A stretch of DNA of 64,000 bases from Salvator merianae (Eukaryota > Chordata > Lepidosauria > Squamata > Teiidae). This document shows positions 35,946-48,195 of the stretch, in pieces (within the stretch, counting starts at the first letter, position 1; each line of letters begins with the position of its first letter). The position numbers and the translations under genes are program-made. Below the pieces are notes generated by a model, which made no database searches, was not told the DNA's origin, and worked only from the letters and a program-made list of their open reading frames with translations. Location: positions 45,269,024-45,333,023 of the forward strand of contig QVOM02000116.1 in the NCBI GenBank assembly GCA_003586115.2, in the 5' to 3' direction.

Positions 35946-36359
35946 CTGAAAAAGCTGCCTATTTTTAAAATGCACTCTGAAGCTTATTAGCAAATAAGTA
36001 AGAAATACATTCAACCTTTAATATGGTTTTCCTCAGTTGCAACTTATGTGGTGTTTTTGCATATGTATAACATAAAAACAGACAACTCCGAGCACATCTG
36101 ACCTCTCTTTTCTTTTCATTTTTTTCTCATGCAAACAAGCTTATAAAGCATTACTATAATTATTGAACATCTCACCACCAAGCATAAATTCTTGGAACTT
36201 CCTCGAAGAAAAACTGTGCAGTGCCAATAAGTTAAACTATATTGTTTCTTGGATCTTGTTCTTTGAACCATTGTACCCATATGTATGCTCTTAACAAACT
36301 GCATTCATGTGTGGGGTGATAAATAAATAAATTAATGGTGTGTTAGGAATGCTATTGTG

Positions 36360-37050
36360 TAAATTCCCAGGCTTTTATGCAGCCAGTAACTAAAGATATT
36401 TTCAAGTACTTTGATGTTGGGTAGCTGTTGAATACTCTCTTGTTGCCCTGGTAGTGGCTGGATAGAAGCACTTTGAATGTAGTCCATGAATGAAGTTAGA
36501 GTTCTGTTTCCTTTTTTGTAGCTGCTCGGGGAAGAAGGGGCTTTAGTGTGCTAATTTGAAGATTTAGGAGAGGGCTACGCTCTTCATAAGCAGGGTTTCC
36601 TGGCACCCACATTACAATCTGTTTGGTGCCAAAGAAATACTTCTAGCATTTCTCCAAGTCTCTTTAGCGCTAAAGTTTGTTTTTGTTTTTAAACTATTTG
36701 GCATCTATGCTGTAGCTCAAAATAACTGCATTTGCTTGCTTTGTGGTTAAATTGTGAGGATTATAAAATTGTCGTGGTAGATCTTGTTTGCTTCATTTCA
36801 TTGCCTGTCTGCTTTCATTTATGACTTATGTTTTAATTGCCCATTTTAATTTGTTCATTTCTCAGATAGTATGAGTTGTGCCTGGGTGTTCCAGAAACTA
36901 TATGTGATCATTCCTGGGATATTGAGGTCAAGGCTAGACTAGGAATTTAAGCACATTTTCCCTTCATGAGCCATGAGGATTCAGTTCCTGGAAAGTCATG
37001 TGAATTTCAAGTGTATGAGCAGTGTCTTGTTGATCGCATGGGAAAACAAG
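36360..37050. other. Unassigned sequence
   Basis: No mobile element or gene recognised. The text around 36480-36670 is moderately GC-rich and could belong to the same unidentified unit as its neighbours. Confidence 0.3.
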
Positions 37051-37055
37051 ACTTA

Positions 37056-37270
37056 GGCTGCATTCACACCTAAATTTTAATCCAGCTTCAGTCCACCTTC
37101 AGAGTGAGAGAACACATCAGCCAAGTGACTAGTCCATTTCCTTTCCATATGTTTTAATCCAAAAGTGGATTTTATGAGTTAATTAATACTGGGGAGGGGG
37201 GAACAGCTTGTCACTTTGCTGATGTGCTGTTTGATTCTGAAAGTAGGATTAAAACTGTTAATGGATGTAG
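37056..37270. mobile_element. Probable MITE, about 215 bp
   Basis: Begins GGCTGCATTCACACC right after TTA (37053-37055), matching the family start at 8823. The right end is degraded ('ggatgtagcattgca'). Internal 'gtggattttatgag' and 'aagtaggattaaaac' are loosely inverted. The right border is approximate. Confidence 0.4.
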
Positions 37271-37427
37271 CATTGCATCTTAAACTTTGTATTTTTAAGA
37301 AATAGTAGTTTTCTATGTCCATAGTGCAGGTGGGGATAAAGATAGAGAAGCTGAGCAGGGCTGCAAGAGAGACAGAGAAAGAAATTCTTTTTCACCTACC
37401 TGCAGCTCTGACACTTATGTCATTTAT

Positions 37428-37439
37428 TGGGGGGGGGGG
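37428..37439. repeat. G homopolymer plus (CTG/CTA/GAT)n
   Basis: A run of about ten G bases, followed within 40 bp by 'ctgctgctgctactactgat' and 'gataataatg'. These low-complexity runs explain the frames at 37315-37560 and 37392-37724. Confidence 0.6.
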
Positions 37440-37853
37440 CTCAGGTGAGGCAGTACCTGGAGATGCCATAATGCTGCTGCTGCTACTACTGATGATAATA
37501 ATGCCCCCTTTCAGGCAACAGAAATGGAGGAGCCTGGAAGAGGTATGGAAAGAGGGGTAGGGAGAATGGTGCAAAATTGTTGAGGAGCAAACCAGAGAAG
37601 TCTTTTTGGACGTAGGATGAGCTGGCAGCAGTAGACAAAAAAGCCAGATAGGCATTGTTGGAAGGGAGGGGAAGAGCAATAGATATGCGAGGAAAACCCA
37701 GAGAAGCCTTATTTGAAGGGCCAAAAATATTTGAAATATTTGAAAAATACGCTATATTCAAATGGCATTACAGGCTGCAAATACGTTTGTATCTGATCGT
37801 CTGTGTGGATTTCATTTAATGAGTAACTGCTGAACAAAGGTCAGTTTTGGAAT

Positions 37854-38264
37854 TCAGAAATGGTGGTTATTGGAAGTAGAATCTAGAACTTTTTCCTTTG
37901 GCAACTGTGTGCCAGTAGAAGGTTTCTTATGATGGTGGAACCTGGAGCAGTCTTTGCTCACCACGCTGTCTGTTGCTGCAGCGGCAGCACACTGTTCATA
38001 CACCTGCCACTGCTCCTGACGATGGCAACATTGAATCGAGGAACTGTCATTTCCTAGTTCAACGCTTCCACTTAGGGTCACAGAAGTTGGTCCTTTTCCT
38101 GTGCTCTGCAAATGGCGAGCACTTTCATCAGACAGTAAATCTGCTAAGAGAGCAGTGGGAAACACTTTTGAAGCCCTTCCCATCACTTTGCCATTATAGG
38201 TCTCTAAGGTGTGCTTACAGTAAAGTGGGTGATCCTGTGCCCTGAGAACACTCTTGTGATGCAA
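37854..38264 (-). CDS. Unidentified 136-codon open frame
   Basis: The minus-strand frame is open for 136 codons and ends TGA at 37854-37856. The first residue comes from a TTG; the first ATG is at codon 28, so no start is evident. Codon texture looks plausible for a real exon: 'SVELGNDSSSIQCCHRQEQW' and 'VYEQCAAAAATDSVVSKD' (short Ala run from a GCC/GCT/GCA stretch), 'KPSTGTQLPKEKVLD'. No recognised domain. The partly overlapping sense frame at 37973-38245 is its shadow. It could be a terminal exon or a chance frame in the GC-richer DNA. Confidence 0.3.
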   Translation of the reverse strand: MHHKSVLRAQDHPLYCKHTLETYNGKVMGRASKVFPTALLADLLSDESARHLQSTGKGPTSVTLSGSVELGNDSSSIQCCHRQEQWQVYEQCAAAAATDSVVSKDCSRFHHHKKPSTGTQLPKEKVLDSTSNNHHF

Positions 38265-38464
38265 CGGGAGTGACAGACGTGCAGCTTCTGAACCTTCAGA
38301 TCAACTCCACGACAGTCTTAAAGCCCAGTGCAGCTCTTGCCATAATGTTGTTATAGTTTCAACTCAAACTAGAGCTTAATTCTTGCAAAAATACCAGAAG
38401 CCTCTAATGATATCTGCTTCAAAAACAAATTGACCTTTTGTGGTAGGTGTGGGTGGCACTAGAT

Positions 38465-38650
38465 CAGTGATCTTCAACCTTTTTTCTCTTGCGTACCCAC
38501 AGCTGAGTTCCATAAATTGTATCCTTCATAACAGTTGCTCTTATTTCAAATTTATATGTTATTACTATAAGTGCCTTTTCCCACTATTATTCATTTTTTT
38601 TCATGTATCCCTAAATGTCCTGGTGCAGTACCCCCAGTTTGGGAAGACTG
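38465..38650. mobile_element. 186-bp hAT-like (Charlie-type) element
   Basis: Starts CAGTGATCTTCAACCTTTT and ends 'gtttgggaagactg', close to the CAGTG(G)TTCTCAACC ends of hAT/Charlie elements. The 8-bp flanks CACTAGAT (38457-38464) and CAGTATAT (38651-38658) agree at 6 of 8 positions, fitting an old 8-bp target duplication. It includes the familiar phrase 'gcgtacccac'. Confidence 0.65.
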
Positions 38651-39109
38651 CAGTATATGAAAAAATACTCAATTCAAATTCCATGCAGTTTTTACCCCAG
38701 GTGTAGCTCTCTTGCTCATAAAGTGTTTCTGACTAGGATCATCTATACTGAGCAATTTTATGTTGTCAGCTTCACTTTTGCCATCATTCCAAGGAGTCAA
38801 AAGAGTGGATTTTTTTTTAAAGTGCTGTTAAAGATGATGATGATTACTTTCAGGGCTTGAAGGTACCCATACATAACACTAGCTAGCCAAGTTAAAGTGT
38901 CAAAGACCCAGGTGAGCCCAACAGACAAACAAAGAAAGGAAAACAATTCATCAGACAAACAGTTATCACCTGCTGGCAAAATTCTTCTTCTTCTTCTTGA
39001 GAAACATTCCGAGACATGCCTCAAAGTGGTAACTGAAACAAAACAAACGCGCTTCTTGTTTCTGGGACTACGAAAACAATCTCTGCAAGAATGAAAATTT
39101 AGAAAAAGA

Positions 39110-39450
39110 TACTGGATGAGAACGAACATGAAAACCATGTGAATTACCTTTTTGTATGTGGATATACAGATGATACCCATCTGCTACAGAAAAGGAAGAT
39201 TTAAAGGTCTTACTAGCCAGAGAAGATGGACTTAAATGTAAATCTTAAGAAGATAAAGATGATGTCAACAGGAAAATTCACAAATTTTGAGCTAGAGGGT
39301 GAAATTCCAGAAACAGTTGATGACATCTGTCTCCTGGGATCCATGATTAATAATAAGGGGTCTGGCACTCAGGAAGTATGCTGAAGCTTGTTGACATTGA
39401 GAAGAGCAGCAGTGAAAGGTTTAGATAATATTTTTAAGTGTTTTAAAACT
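39110..39450 (+). mobile_element. Bov-B (RTE) LINE, reverse transcriptase fragment
   Basis: Translation gives 'CGYTDDTHLLQKRK' (the family has a YADDT-type motif), then after a frame change 'NLKKIKMMSTGKFTNFELEG', 'EIPETVDDICLLGSMINN', and 'SLLTLRRAAVKGLDNIFK' after a stop. Order and spacing fit the Bov-B RT palm region. It is frame-broken and dead, with no 3' tail seen next to it. Confidence 0.7.
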
Positions 39451-40982
39451 GTAATATGTTTAATCTTTTGAATTCTAACTTCTGAAATACCCGTTAAAGA
39501 CACAAGAACCTTGATTTCTCCATTGGCTAAATTTAGGCTATTCAGAGAATTTATATTTCTTGAATTTATATTTCATGATCTGTTACTGCAGATCTTTCAT
39601 TAGTTTACCCCAATTCCTGAAGTGACACCTGTAGCCATATGTGCATATGCGGACTAGTATTTATTAAAAATATTTATTTACTGCTTCTTATAGATATATG
39701 CACTTTAAGATACATCTTAAAGATGTATGCACTTTAATACAAAAGCAAGGTTAAAAAAACTAATTTCTGTATATCCTACCACCAACCAAGGAAGAGTATA
39801 TGCACTTGTAATGCTACCTAGCCTGGTGATGAAATATCAGCAGAAAGAAAATTCAGCTCAGAGAATTCTTATGATGCACCACACCAGATATTTACTGCTG
39901 TAGAAAGGTTGTTAAAACTGTTGGTGGGTAATGAATATGGTGACAGAATTCAGCTAGACCTGGGTCATTCAATACTGATTCCGAATCCAGTTCAAAGGAT
40001 TTTTATGGTGACTGACATCAAGCCCTATGGAAATTTGTTTACTATTTGTTTCCAGACTACTTCTATAGTAAAGCTCCTGAAATGCAAGTTTAAAGCCACC
40101 ATAATTACTCCGTCCCTCCCTTCTTCCAATTCCTATAATTCAAACACCACACAGTCTAAAGCCAGAATACAAAGGTAAAGAAACACTAAAGACATCAGCA
40201 AAAGTTAACCACCTGGTTAGTTTAAAAATGTGTTAGTTAAAAAAAAAAAAAAGTCCCAACGGGATGGTGAGAGACCCTTAATGAAATAACTTAGCAAGCT
40301 TCATAGGAAAAAGCATATAGTAGACCAGGTATTGTATCCTATCAGATTTAAATAAACACAGAGCAAACTTCTTTCGAAGTCATATCTGAAATAATTCTGC
40401 AGTGGTCTTGGAAAACTCACTTATTTTCCCTGGAAGGCTCCAATGGCTTCAGAACTATATCTGATCAAATAAGTAACCTGTATTTCAGGTTGGGCAGACA
40501 GCTACTGGGGAAGAAAGGAGCACACCCCTATAGATAATTTCAGTTTCAGCCTCTGATTACAGTTTCATTAGTGGTTGACCTTTACTCTGTATAACATACT
40601 ACATATTGCATGTGCATGCACATAAACACACATACAATCAACACATCTTTTGCCAGCAGAACTGATCACAGCATGCAATTAAAATTGCCCATTGTAGGAG
40701 TCCCTAAGCTTTCTAATTTTAATTCAAGGTTGGCATTTGAGGGGGAGACAATCACCCCCAACTTTATTTAGTGGAACGGGAGATTGAGCACTAAAGTTAA
40801 GTTAATTTAACCTAAATTATATGAATAATAATTTTTAACTTTGAGTAAATCATTGCAGTACTAACTTCACTGGATATTATAAAAATAATGGCATCACTTG
40901 GAAAAATCTGTCATTTGTGTCAGCTTGTTTTGCAACAGTATGTACTGATTTTCTGTTGTGTAGTTCAAGTATGTTTTTTGGC

Positions 40983-41100
40983 TTCCCAGTGCAGTTTACC
41001 ACCTTGGAATTACTTGGTGGTCTACCATCCAAGTATTAGCCTTGTTTAGGTCCGGCCTTGTTTAATTTTGCTAAGATAAGCTAGGATTGGCCAGGTATTG
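40983..41100 (-). mobile_element. 5S rRNA-derived SINE, antisense
   Basis: On the minus strand it reads like 5S rRNA: 'ttagtacttggatgg'-type text (complement of 'ccatccaagtattag') with 'gaccaccaagtaattcc', plus a 'cttatcttagcaaaa' stretch. It is far too diverged to be a functional 5S gene. It matches the 5S-headed SINEs of amniotes. Confidence 0.6.
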
Positions 41101-41233
41101 CCACCTGCTGGAGAGAAAAAGGTCTTGTTTTAAGCTTCTGACATTACTGTAAATATTTACTCCAGTGTTATCACCAAATGGTAGAAATAGAATTGGCTAA
41201 AGTTTAGAGTACTTTAGGTGAACATTACTGGAT

Positions 41234-41620
41234 AGAGATGTGCATGGATATAAAACAGTGGTTTCATTCAGTTTGAATCGAATCACATTGAGTTTCGTTC
41301 AAACCTGAACTGGGTTGACCAGGTTTGACCTGGATTGAATTTACACATCGAACAGGTCGTGCCTGTTCATTTTTAAAATTTACACTAAAGTTTACTTTAA
41401 AAAGCCCTTTTTAAAGGGCCATTGATTTGAACTTGAACCTGTTTGAATCAAACAGGGGTGTTCGGTTGGTTCATGCAAACACTCCTGTGGTTTGTTTCAG
41501 TTTGAATTGTCATTTTGGGAACTGGTTCAGTCCAAGATCAAACCACCCTGTTCGAGTCAAAGGATTTGAACCCAAACCAGTTTGACATGTCTCTTGTACT
41601 GAACCTTGATGCTTGTTCCG
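41234..41620. mobile_element. 'tagagatgtgca' element rich in gtttgaa/gaacc
   Basis: Left end TAGAGATGTGCATGG (41234 on) is shared with the 19745-20051 element. The interior is many near-palindromic 'gtttgaatcgaa', 'ttcaaacctgaac' and 'tttgaacttgaacctg' units. Similar gaacc-rich text is at 45970-46265. The right end is unclear. Confidence 0.5.
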
Positions 41621-42904
41621 TTCATGTTCTACTGCCACCTCACCATTATTTACCTGCTGTACCTGCTTTTGCACTGTCTTGTACTAACAGAATGAATATG
41701 TATATTGATTTCAAAATAGTCTGTGTTCCGAAGTGTAACTTAGCAAGAATATTAGAAAGAGAAAAAAAGTAGAGCACCTAATTTATTGCCCATTAAAGCT
41801 TGGCACCCTAAGCAGACACCTGGTTTTCCTATATGATTGGACTGATTTAAAGGGGAGAATCTGTTGGGTAAATAAGCTTTTTTTTGATCCAAAGCCTGTT
41901 GATCAAATAGCTTTGCCACTGCTTTTGGGGCACAAACCAGTGGAAATTAAATCTATTTACATTCCATTTACTTTTGGGGGGACTTTTAAGTGCTTGACAT
42001 TGCTTAAACCATGCATCTTAAAGGAAAATCAGGCTGATATTTTCACATATACACCAACCTTGCTGCTGAATCTGTGAACCTCTGTTTCTGTTCATATTAG
42101 AAAGCTAAAGCAATAAGGCTACCGGTGGAAGAGGCCGTTGGAGGGTCAGGCATTGATTTATATTGATGAAGAACAGATTCTCAGTGGTGTCTGTTTCATC
42201 AGGGGGTGGCTTTTAATTACTGTTTTTGAATTCTGGCAGCATCAAATGTAGTGGATAAGCCAGATGGGCAGATTTGCCTAATGTGCAACAGAGTATTATT
42301 TCAATGCCATTTTCAGATAAGTATAGTCGATTTGTGGACTTCTCCCTTCTGGCTTCGAGCTGTCTTTGGGAATTATCAGCTAAATAGTTATAAAATACGT
42401 TTGTGGCCGAAAATGTGATTTTCATTTCTATTGAAACATGGTGCTTCAGTGGCCAGCCTCTTGCTTTATCATCATAGCATTGTTTCATCTGAAACACCTC
42501 ATTTAGTAGCCTTTAGGCAACATAGCAGTGGGTCCTTTCTCCACCACCAACTTGCTGATCAGCTTCCAAAAGGCATTTCTGGGGACAGAGTATGAGTTCA
42601 TTCTGCAAAACGCTGTATACTTCTTCTGTCTAGGCTTAATAACTGGCACAGCACTGCTGCAGTAGGCCAAGAATAGCCCCTCAGGCTCCAGGCACGGGGA
42701 AGTTCCTCCTGATTCTGGGAACCGCTTTTTGATTGGGGTGCCAGAGTGTACCCCAGCAGCTGTCACTTCAGTAGTTACCCATGCCTACCAGCAATAAAGG
42801 GAGCTATGATGTTTTGGGTTCAGATAAGCATATTAAAGAGGAACTTCTTGTGCCTGAAAGGAGCTATCCAGAGGGAAACTGAAGTTTGAAGTTAGTAATG
42901 GAAA

Positions 42905-43035
42905 TTAAAAGGTAAAGGCTCCTGTGAGCTGGGCTCAGCTCTTGATCACTAGATGGACACATCCATGCAGTTTTCTTGGCAGACATACAGAAGTGGTTTG
43001 CCATTGCCCTCTTCCAGGCAGGGGTCAGGGTACAT
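42905..43035 (+). mobile_element. Squamate-type SINE fragment
   Basis: 'ggtaaaggctcctgtgagct', 'gatcactagatggacacatc', 'gcagttttcttggcagacat' and 'gaagtggtttgccattgccc' are the SINE consensus seen, in the opposite orientation, at 59565-59700. The A/B boxes are too weak to place. Confidence 0.6.
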
Positions 43036-43639
43036 GCAAAGTATATGCTTTATTATGGTAAATTGTGGCCTTCCTTCTTCTGCCCTACACCCTGCACCAG
43101 AACTGTGTGCCTTTGGACATCTTTAACGTGATTTTGAGTTAGGTGGCTTTGGAGAAAGATTTTTTTTGTAGCAGACAAACCAAATATAAGACCCACAAGA
43201 TGAAGGATGGCTTTAAAGCAATGTTTTAAATAAAATTAAGCAAATCCCTTTTTGTTTGATATAGTCAGTTTCTTGCCATTGTAGTTTTCCTATTAGGTGC
43301 TTTGATTCAGATTTTTGATCCTGTTTTTATAGTATTCAGGCACAGAATAAGAAACTTGGAGAAGTAGGCTGACTCTCCCATGGCCTCATCGGCCAGTCCT
43401 GGGCATGGTTTAGGGCCTACATTCACATGTTGTGTCAGAAGTGGAAATGTTTTCTGACTGCTGCTCAGGCAGCTGAAAACGCAACTGCACCATCTTGAAA
43501 CCTCATTTTTGGAATTTGGCTTCAAAGTGGCATTGTGGCACGCATCGCAGCATTATCATCATAGGTACTCACATTGCATAGGAAATAAAAAGTGACTATT
43601 TTGCTATGGTACAAGTGTTGCATGCCAGTATAGATGCTG

Positions 43640-43835
43640 TCTAAGGCTATGGTCACATGTAGCAAAAAAAAAAGGCTCAAAAGCACCTTAGAGACCATAC
43701 TGTGTGGCACTCATGTTCTCATCCCATCCCTCATCCACTTTTTCTATTTTAGAACGCTCATGGGGTGGGATGGGCAGACCTGGTGTGTGAACAATACCAT
43801 CTGCAAACCGTCTCTAATCTGTTTCAGAGGTGGTT
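43640..43835. mobile_element. MITE-like repeat ('ctaaggctatggtcacatg')
   Basis: Shares 'ggctcaaaagcaccttagag' and 'ctcatgttctcatccc' with 58265-58400, and 'ctgcaaaccgtctctaatct' with text near 13360-13390. A three-copy family in this window. Confidence 0.5.
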
Positions 43836-44554
43836 TCTTGTTAACTGTGTGTAAATATAGCTTTAGGTAAAAGCAGATAAAGTGATTGTTTTCATGTGTG
43901 AATTTACTGTTACCGCTTAGAAACAGTTAGCTTTCATATTAAATGGTGTTATTTGAAGAACAGTTAGAAGAACCTTGAAGCCTGCAGAGAGTAATAAATG
44001 GATCAGACTTAAGCCTGATAGGGTTGTCTTGTAAAACTAGACATTCTTGGCAGAATAAATTGTTGCAAATTGCTATCAGGTTTTGCCTCTTCTCACATTC
44101 AGTTTTCTCATATCTTAACAGAAATGGAGTAGAATGTTGAATTCATTTCAGTTTCTCTGTGGACTGTTTTATGGTTGGGTACAAGTTCTTGTTTTGAGAA
44201 TTATTTCTGTTGTACCAGTGGGATGGAGGAGGTGATGTTCCACCTCTGAGTTTTAAATTTTAATTAGAAATGTCATAAGGTTACATGTGGGAAGACACTG
44301 ATAGTCTTTCTATTTTTGTGACAGAACTAGAATAAATCAGTTTGGATAGTGGGTGGAAAAGGAAATAAAATGTAATGTCTTTGAACATCCTGCCTTTTGC
44401 AAAACGATCTGTGATTCCCACACTAAAACATGCACGGATACATGGTATTCTGCTGAAATTATTGGTTTCCCTGGTGATATTCATGCAGCAGAATGGTGGG
44501 GATCTTGCAATGTATAAATCTTTGTTGATAAGTCAGGCCGTTATAAGCACTGAC

Positions 44555-44735
44555 AGCTTGCTGCAGTGGTTAGAATGCTTCGGGGTTAGAACTGGGGAGA
44601 CAAGTATGAGTTCAAATTCTTGATCCTTCGTGAAGATCCCTTGGTACCTTAGGTTGGTTGCCATCATTTAGCCCAAAATGTCCTGGCTGGTTGTTGTGAA
44701 GATAAATGAGAGTGAGAATAAATTGGACAACCTAA
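44555..44735 (+). mobile_element. tRNA-derived SINE
   Basis: 'agcttgctgcagtggttaga' holds an A-box-like start, and 'gagttcaaattcttgat' a B-box, spaced as in tRNA. The tail 'ggttgttgtgaagataaatg' is the usual end of these SINEs. It abuts an antisense CR1 tail (44737). Confidence 0.65.
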
Positions 44736-44736
44736 G

Positions 44737-45020
44737 AACATAAGAGGAGCTCTGCTGGATCAGGCCACAGCCTATGTAGTCTAGCATCCTGTTTTACACA
44801 GTAGCCCACCAATTGCTTCTGGGCATTCTGAAGCAGAAGGCAAAGGCAAAGCCTTCACTTACTCTTCCCTCCCTGCAAATGGCCTTTAGAGGCATCCTGC
44901 CTGTCTCTCCACCCTGGAGGCAGTACCTGGGCATCCATTTTGGTAGCCATTGGTACACCTGACCTCCATGAATCTGTCCAATCCATTCTTAAAGCTATCC
45001 GGTCTGATTGCTGTCACCAT
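44737..45020 (-). mobile_element. CR1 LINE 3' tail, antisense
   Basis: Starts 'agaacataagaggagctctg' and continues 'tggatcaggccacagcctat', 'ggcagtacctgggcatcca' and 'gctatccggtctgattgctg'. Same order as 22077-22600. Confidence 0.8.
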
Positions 45021-45969
45021 CTTCTCAACTGACAACCTATTCTCAATTTCCTTTTTTTTTCCCTTTCCTTTTTACATTCCTATTGTTTGCTCTCTCTTTC
45101 AGATAGAATCCTCCTATCATGATATTTTCATTGTCTGCTGCTTCAGATATGCAAGCAGTTTTATTGGTTGTGCCAGCAGTCCTGACTAGCTGCAGCTTAT
45201 TATTTCATGTTTCAGCCTGCGAATGAAGTCCGGTTACAAATAGGGCAGGGTGTTCTGTTTTAATGTGTAGTAGCAGCTCAGAGTTGGGCCAACACCCTGG
45301 AACTGTCCACATTTCTCCTAAGGCATTTTTTGTTCACTTCAAGGGGCGCACATGTTTTTGACATTTCTTGGAGCTTCATTTATAGAGGTTTATTTTATTA
45401 ACTGAATCTAAGGAATTTAGTAGAACTGATGATGCTTCTTCCTGCAGAGATTTCAGAGGGATCCTTATGGATATGGCTAGTTGATATCACTTGCAAGTTG
45501 GCATTTTTTTGTCTCCAGCCTTGACTTGGCTTCAGCGTCTGAGGCTAAATCAAGCACTATTGTGTATAAATTTATCATTATGTCAGAGCTGAATTTATGA
45601 AGCAAGAATCAATTCTGATCCAATTGTTGTAATAATACTGATTACCGTACCTGGGAAGCATGCCAAAATTTACAGTTAAGTGATAGAAAATGTTTACAGT
45701 TTCTCACTACATTCTGCAATGATCATGGAAAATAGGCTGATGGAGTTTTAGGAAATATACCAAGGGAGTAGGTGGGGGAAGATAAAAACAAGAGATGTTT
45801 GAATATTTTATAGCCTTTTTGGGGATGCTTCACACTATTGATGCAATTTCTGTGGAGATGTTTTTACGCAAGCAGGAAATTTCATGAATCCTGTATCTAC
45901 TGACGTATAGTAAACACATGTATGCTCTTTTATTGTGTGGTTAGGAATGAAGCACTATAAGGGCAAGTA

Positions 45970-46265
45970 TCTACTGGAGATCTGGCAAACTGGTTTGATT
46001 GGTTTGAGGTTCACAGCAAACTGGGGTGTTCCCATGGGTTCGCATGTGAACCAAACCACCTTGTTCTTCAAAAAAACCTAGTTTGAATCGAGCCTGAACC
46101 AAGGTGTGGTCAAACGAACCAAGAGAACCATAACGAACCAAGGTGGTTCACTTGGTTCACACGTAAACCGAACTGAACTACCCTATTGTTTGTAAAAAAA
46201 ACCTGAATCAAACCAGGGTAATTTGAGCCTAACTACTAAATTTCTGTTTCTGCATGTCCATGGTA
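45970..46265. mobile_element. gaacc/ggttc-rich palindromic element
   Basis: Contains 'aactggtttgattggttt', 'gaaccaaaccaccttg', 'aaacgaaccaagagaacca' and 'aaggtggttcacttggttca', largely self-complementary. The end 'tgcatgtccatgg' resembles the degraded 'tgcacatctcta' TIR. Same family as 41234-41620. Confidence 0.5.
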
Positions 46266-47589
46266 TCAACTTTTTATATAAGAACCCCAGAATCCTTGTT
46301 ATTTCTAGAATGAACAAACACATTTGTGCATTTGTCATGGGTGAGAATGTGCAGGTTAACTATATTCATTCTCTACATCAAGTGGCTTTCATGTAGTGAC
46401 TTCTGGCTACAGTATTTTAAGTATGCGTTTAAGGATATTAACTAAAATTTGAGTATCAGATTTTATTCCATTAACAGATGAGAATCTATGATATTTTATC
46501 TACACTAATCTCCAATTATCTGTACTCTTTTTTTCTGCACTTTTACTTATAATGACTTTTTCTATTACTACTACATTTCTTTATACAAATCAAAATTTTC
46601 AGTTATAAGGGCTGCAATTCAGGAAGAGAGATTCCCTTTCCCTTTTCTCGGATCATAGACTGCGTACAGAACTGTAACTGAAAAAACTGGTTTGGATAAC
46701 CAAACCAAACACATCTGGTGCGTTCTGTCTGAATTTAAATTTTTTAATTTACGCTGTACTCTTTAATTTAACTTTCAATTTTTACTTCATTTTAGATATA
46801 ATGTTATTGTTATTAATTACAGGTTTTATGTTACACAACTTTTTTCTCACATGATTAGGCATTTAGGGTGATTTTGGCGGTGCGCTTTGAATGGGAATGG
46901 AATGAGAATGCACTTTTTCCGTTTAAATTAATGGAATAGCTGTTTTCATTATCTGGATTTTTGCTCTAAGGGCCATTTTCTGGAACTAATTAGGTACAGA
47001 TTAGAGGAAATTAGTATATTCATATCTGATCCTTACTTTGAATTCATGTTGTCATTTATGCTGCTCTGCATCTCAGATACTGCTAAGAGCAGAGTTCATT
47101 GACCAAGAATCAATAAACAAAATGGGCAAAAATGACTTCTCCCATTTTACCAGCAACAATTTCATAAACACTTTAGTAACTGCCGAGCTACCTTAATTTA
47201 TTATTATTGCTTTTCTGGTCCAGTGTTCATCTCCCTATCTTGTTCTAGCAAGAACTAGCTGTTTAAGAGGAAGATCTTATCTAATATCCTTTGCATTGGT
47301 TGTAGGTCTTGAAAAGACTGGAGATGCTACTAATGAATAATGTTATTGTATTCGGAATTTTACCTGTGTGTAGATGCTTCTGTTTCCCACAGAAGGTTTC
47401 TGTGCATCCAGAAGGCCTGCAGACTAGAAAAGCCAGCCAGTGCCATAGGATATAAGAGAAGGAACCGTTCACAAGTTTGCTTGGTTATCAACACAGATTA
47501 GATAATAATTCTGCATGCAGTAATGAATCCCAAGTATTTAGAGTGCCTTCAAAGTGTTCTAATAATGCTCCATCAGTTGATGTTGCTTC

Positions 47590-47850
47590 AGCAGGTAGCT
47601 GTACCTAGCCAAGCTTTGCTGATTTAGAAAGCTAAGCCAGGTTAAATGTGGTTAGTACTTGGACAGAAGACCATCAAGAAATCTCAGGCCTTAGGCTGGA
47701 CAGCAATCTCAAAAGTACTTTTGAAAAAGGCTGTGGAAAACCTTCTCTATATTGTTGCCAAGAAAATATTGTAGCATATGTCCATATAGTGACCAGGAGG
47801 TGAGCTCAAAGGAGTCTTTATATTCAGTTATTATTACAGTGGCAGATGGC
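47590..47850 (+). mobile_element. 5S rRNA-headed SINE with a LINE-type tail
   Basis: 'gaaagctaagccaggttaaa' and 'tggttagtacttggacagaa' (47630-47680) are 5S rRNA. They are followed by 'aaaggctgtggaaaacctt', 'gttgccaagaaaatattgta' and 'gaccaggaggtgagctc', a tail I associate with squamate SINEs. The 5S head and this tail are directly joined. Not a 5S gene: it is too diverged. Confidence 0.65.
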
Positions 47851-48016
47851 TGAATTGGGTAGGGTTCAAAATAGGTCCATATGGGCAAGATTTTTCTTAG
47901 CACTTACATTAGCAGCGTGTTCTTTGCTTGAGAGTTGCTGTTTATGGGCAGCAGGCTGCTTTTCCAAAGATGGTAATGATTGTTAAAATTACAGTTTTAT
48001 GCACATAACAGTCTTA

Positions 48017-48195
48017 GGCCCTTACTGCACTGGGCCTTATTCTGGATTATATCCTAGAATAGGGACTTGCCATCCACATGCTGGTGCAGACTACATCATA
48101 CTTGAATGGGATCTGCCATAATCTGCACCAGCATGTGGATGGCAGGTCCCTGTTCTAGGATATAATCTGGAGTAAGGCCCAGTGTAGAAAGAGCC
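48017..48195. mobile_element. 179-bp palindromic MITE
   Basis: Ends GGCCCTTACTGCACTGGGCC and its complement (GGCCCAGTGTAGAAAGAGCC). The interior arms 'ccacatgctggtgcaga' and 'tgcaccagcatgtgg' fold back. It is flanked by TTA on both sides (48014-48016 and 48196-48198), typical of Harbinger-type insertions. Confidence 0.8.

Noticed and set aside
37392..37724. 110-codon minus-strand frame
   Set aside because: Driven by a G-run and CTG/GAT trinucleotide repeats; an overlapping frame (37486-37761) is equally open.
47630..47690. Functional 5S rRNA gene
   Set aside because: Only part of the 5S is present, with many substitutions, and it runs into a SINE tail.
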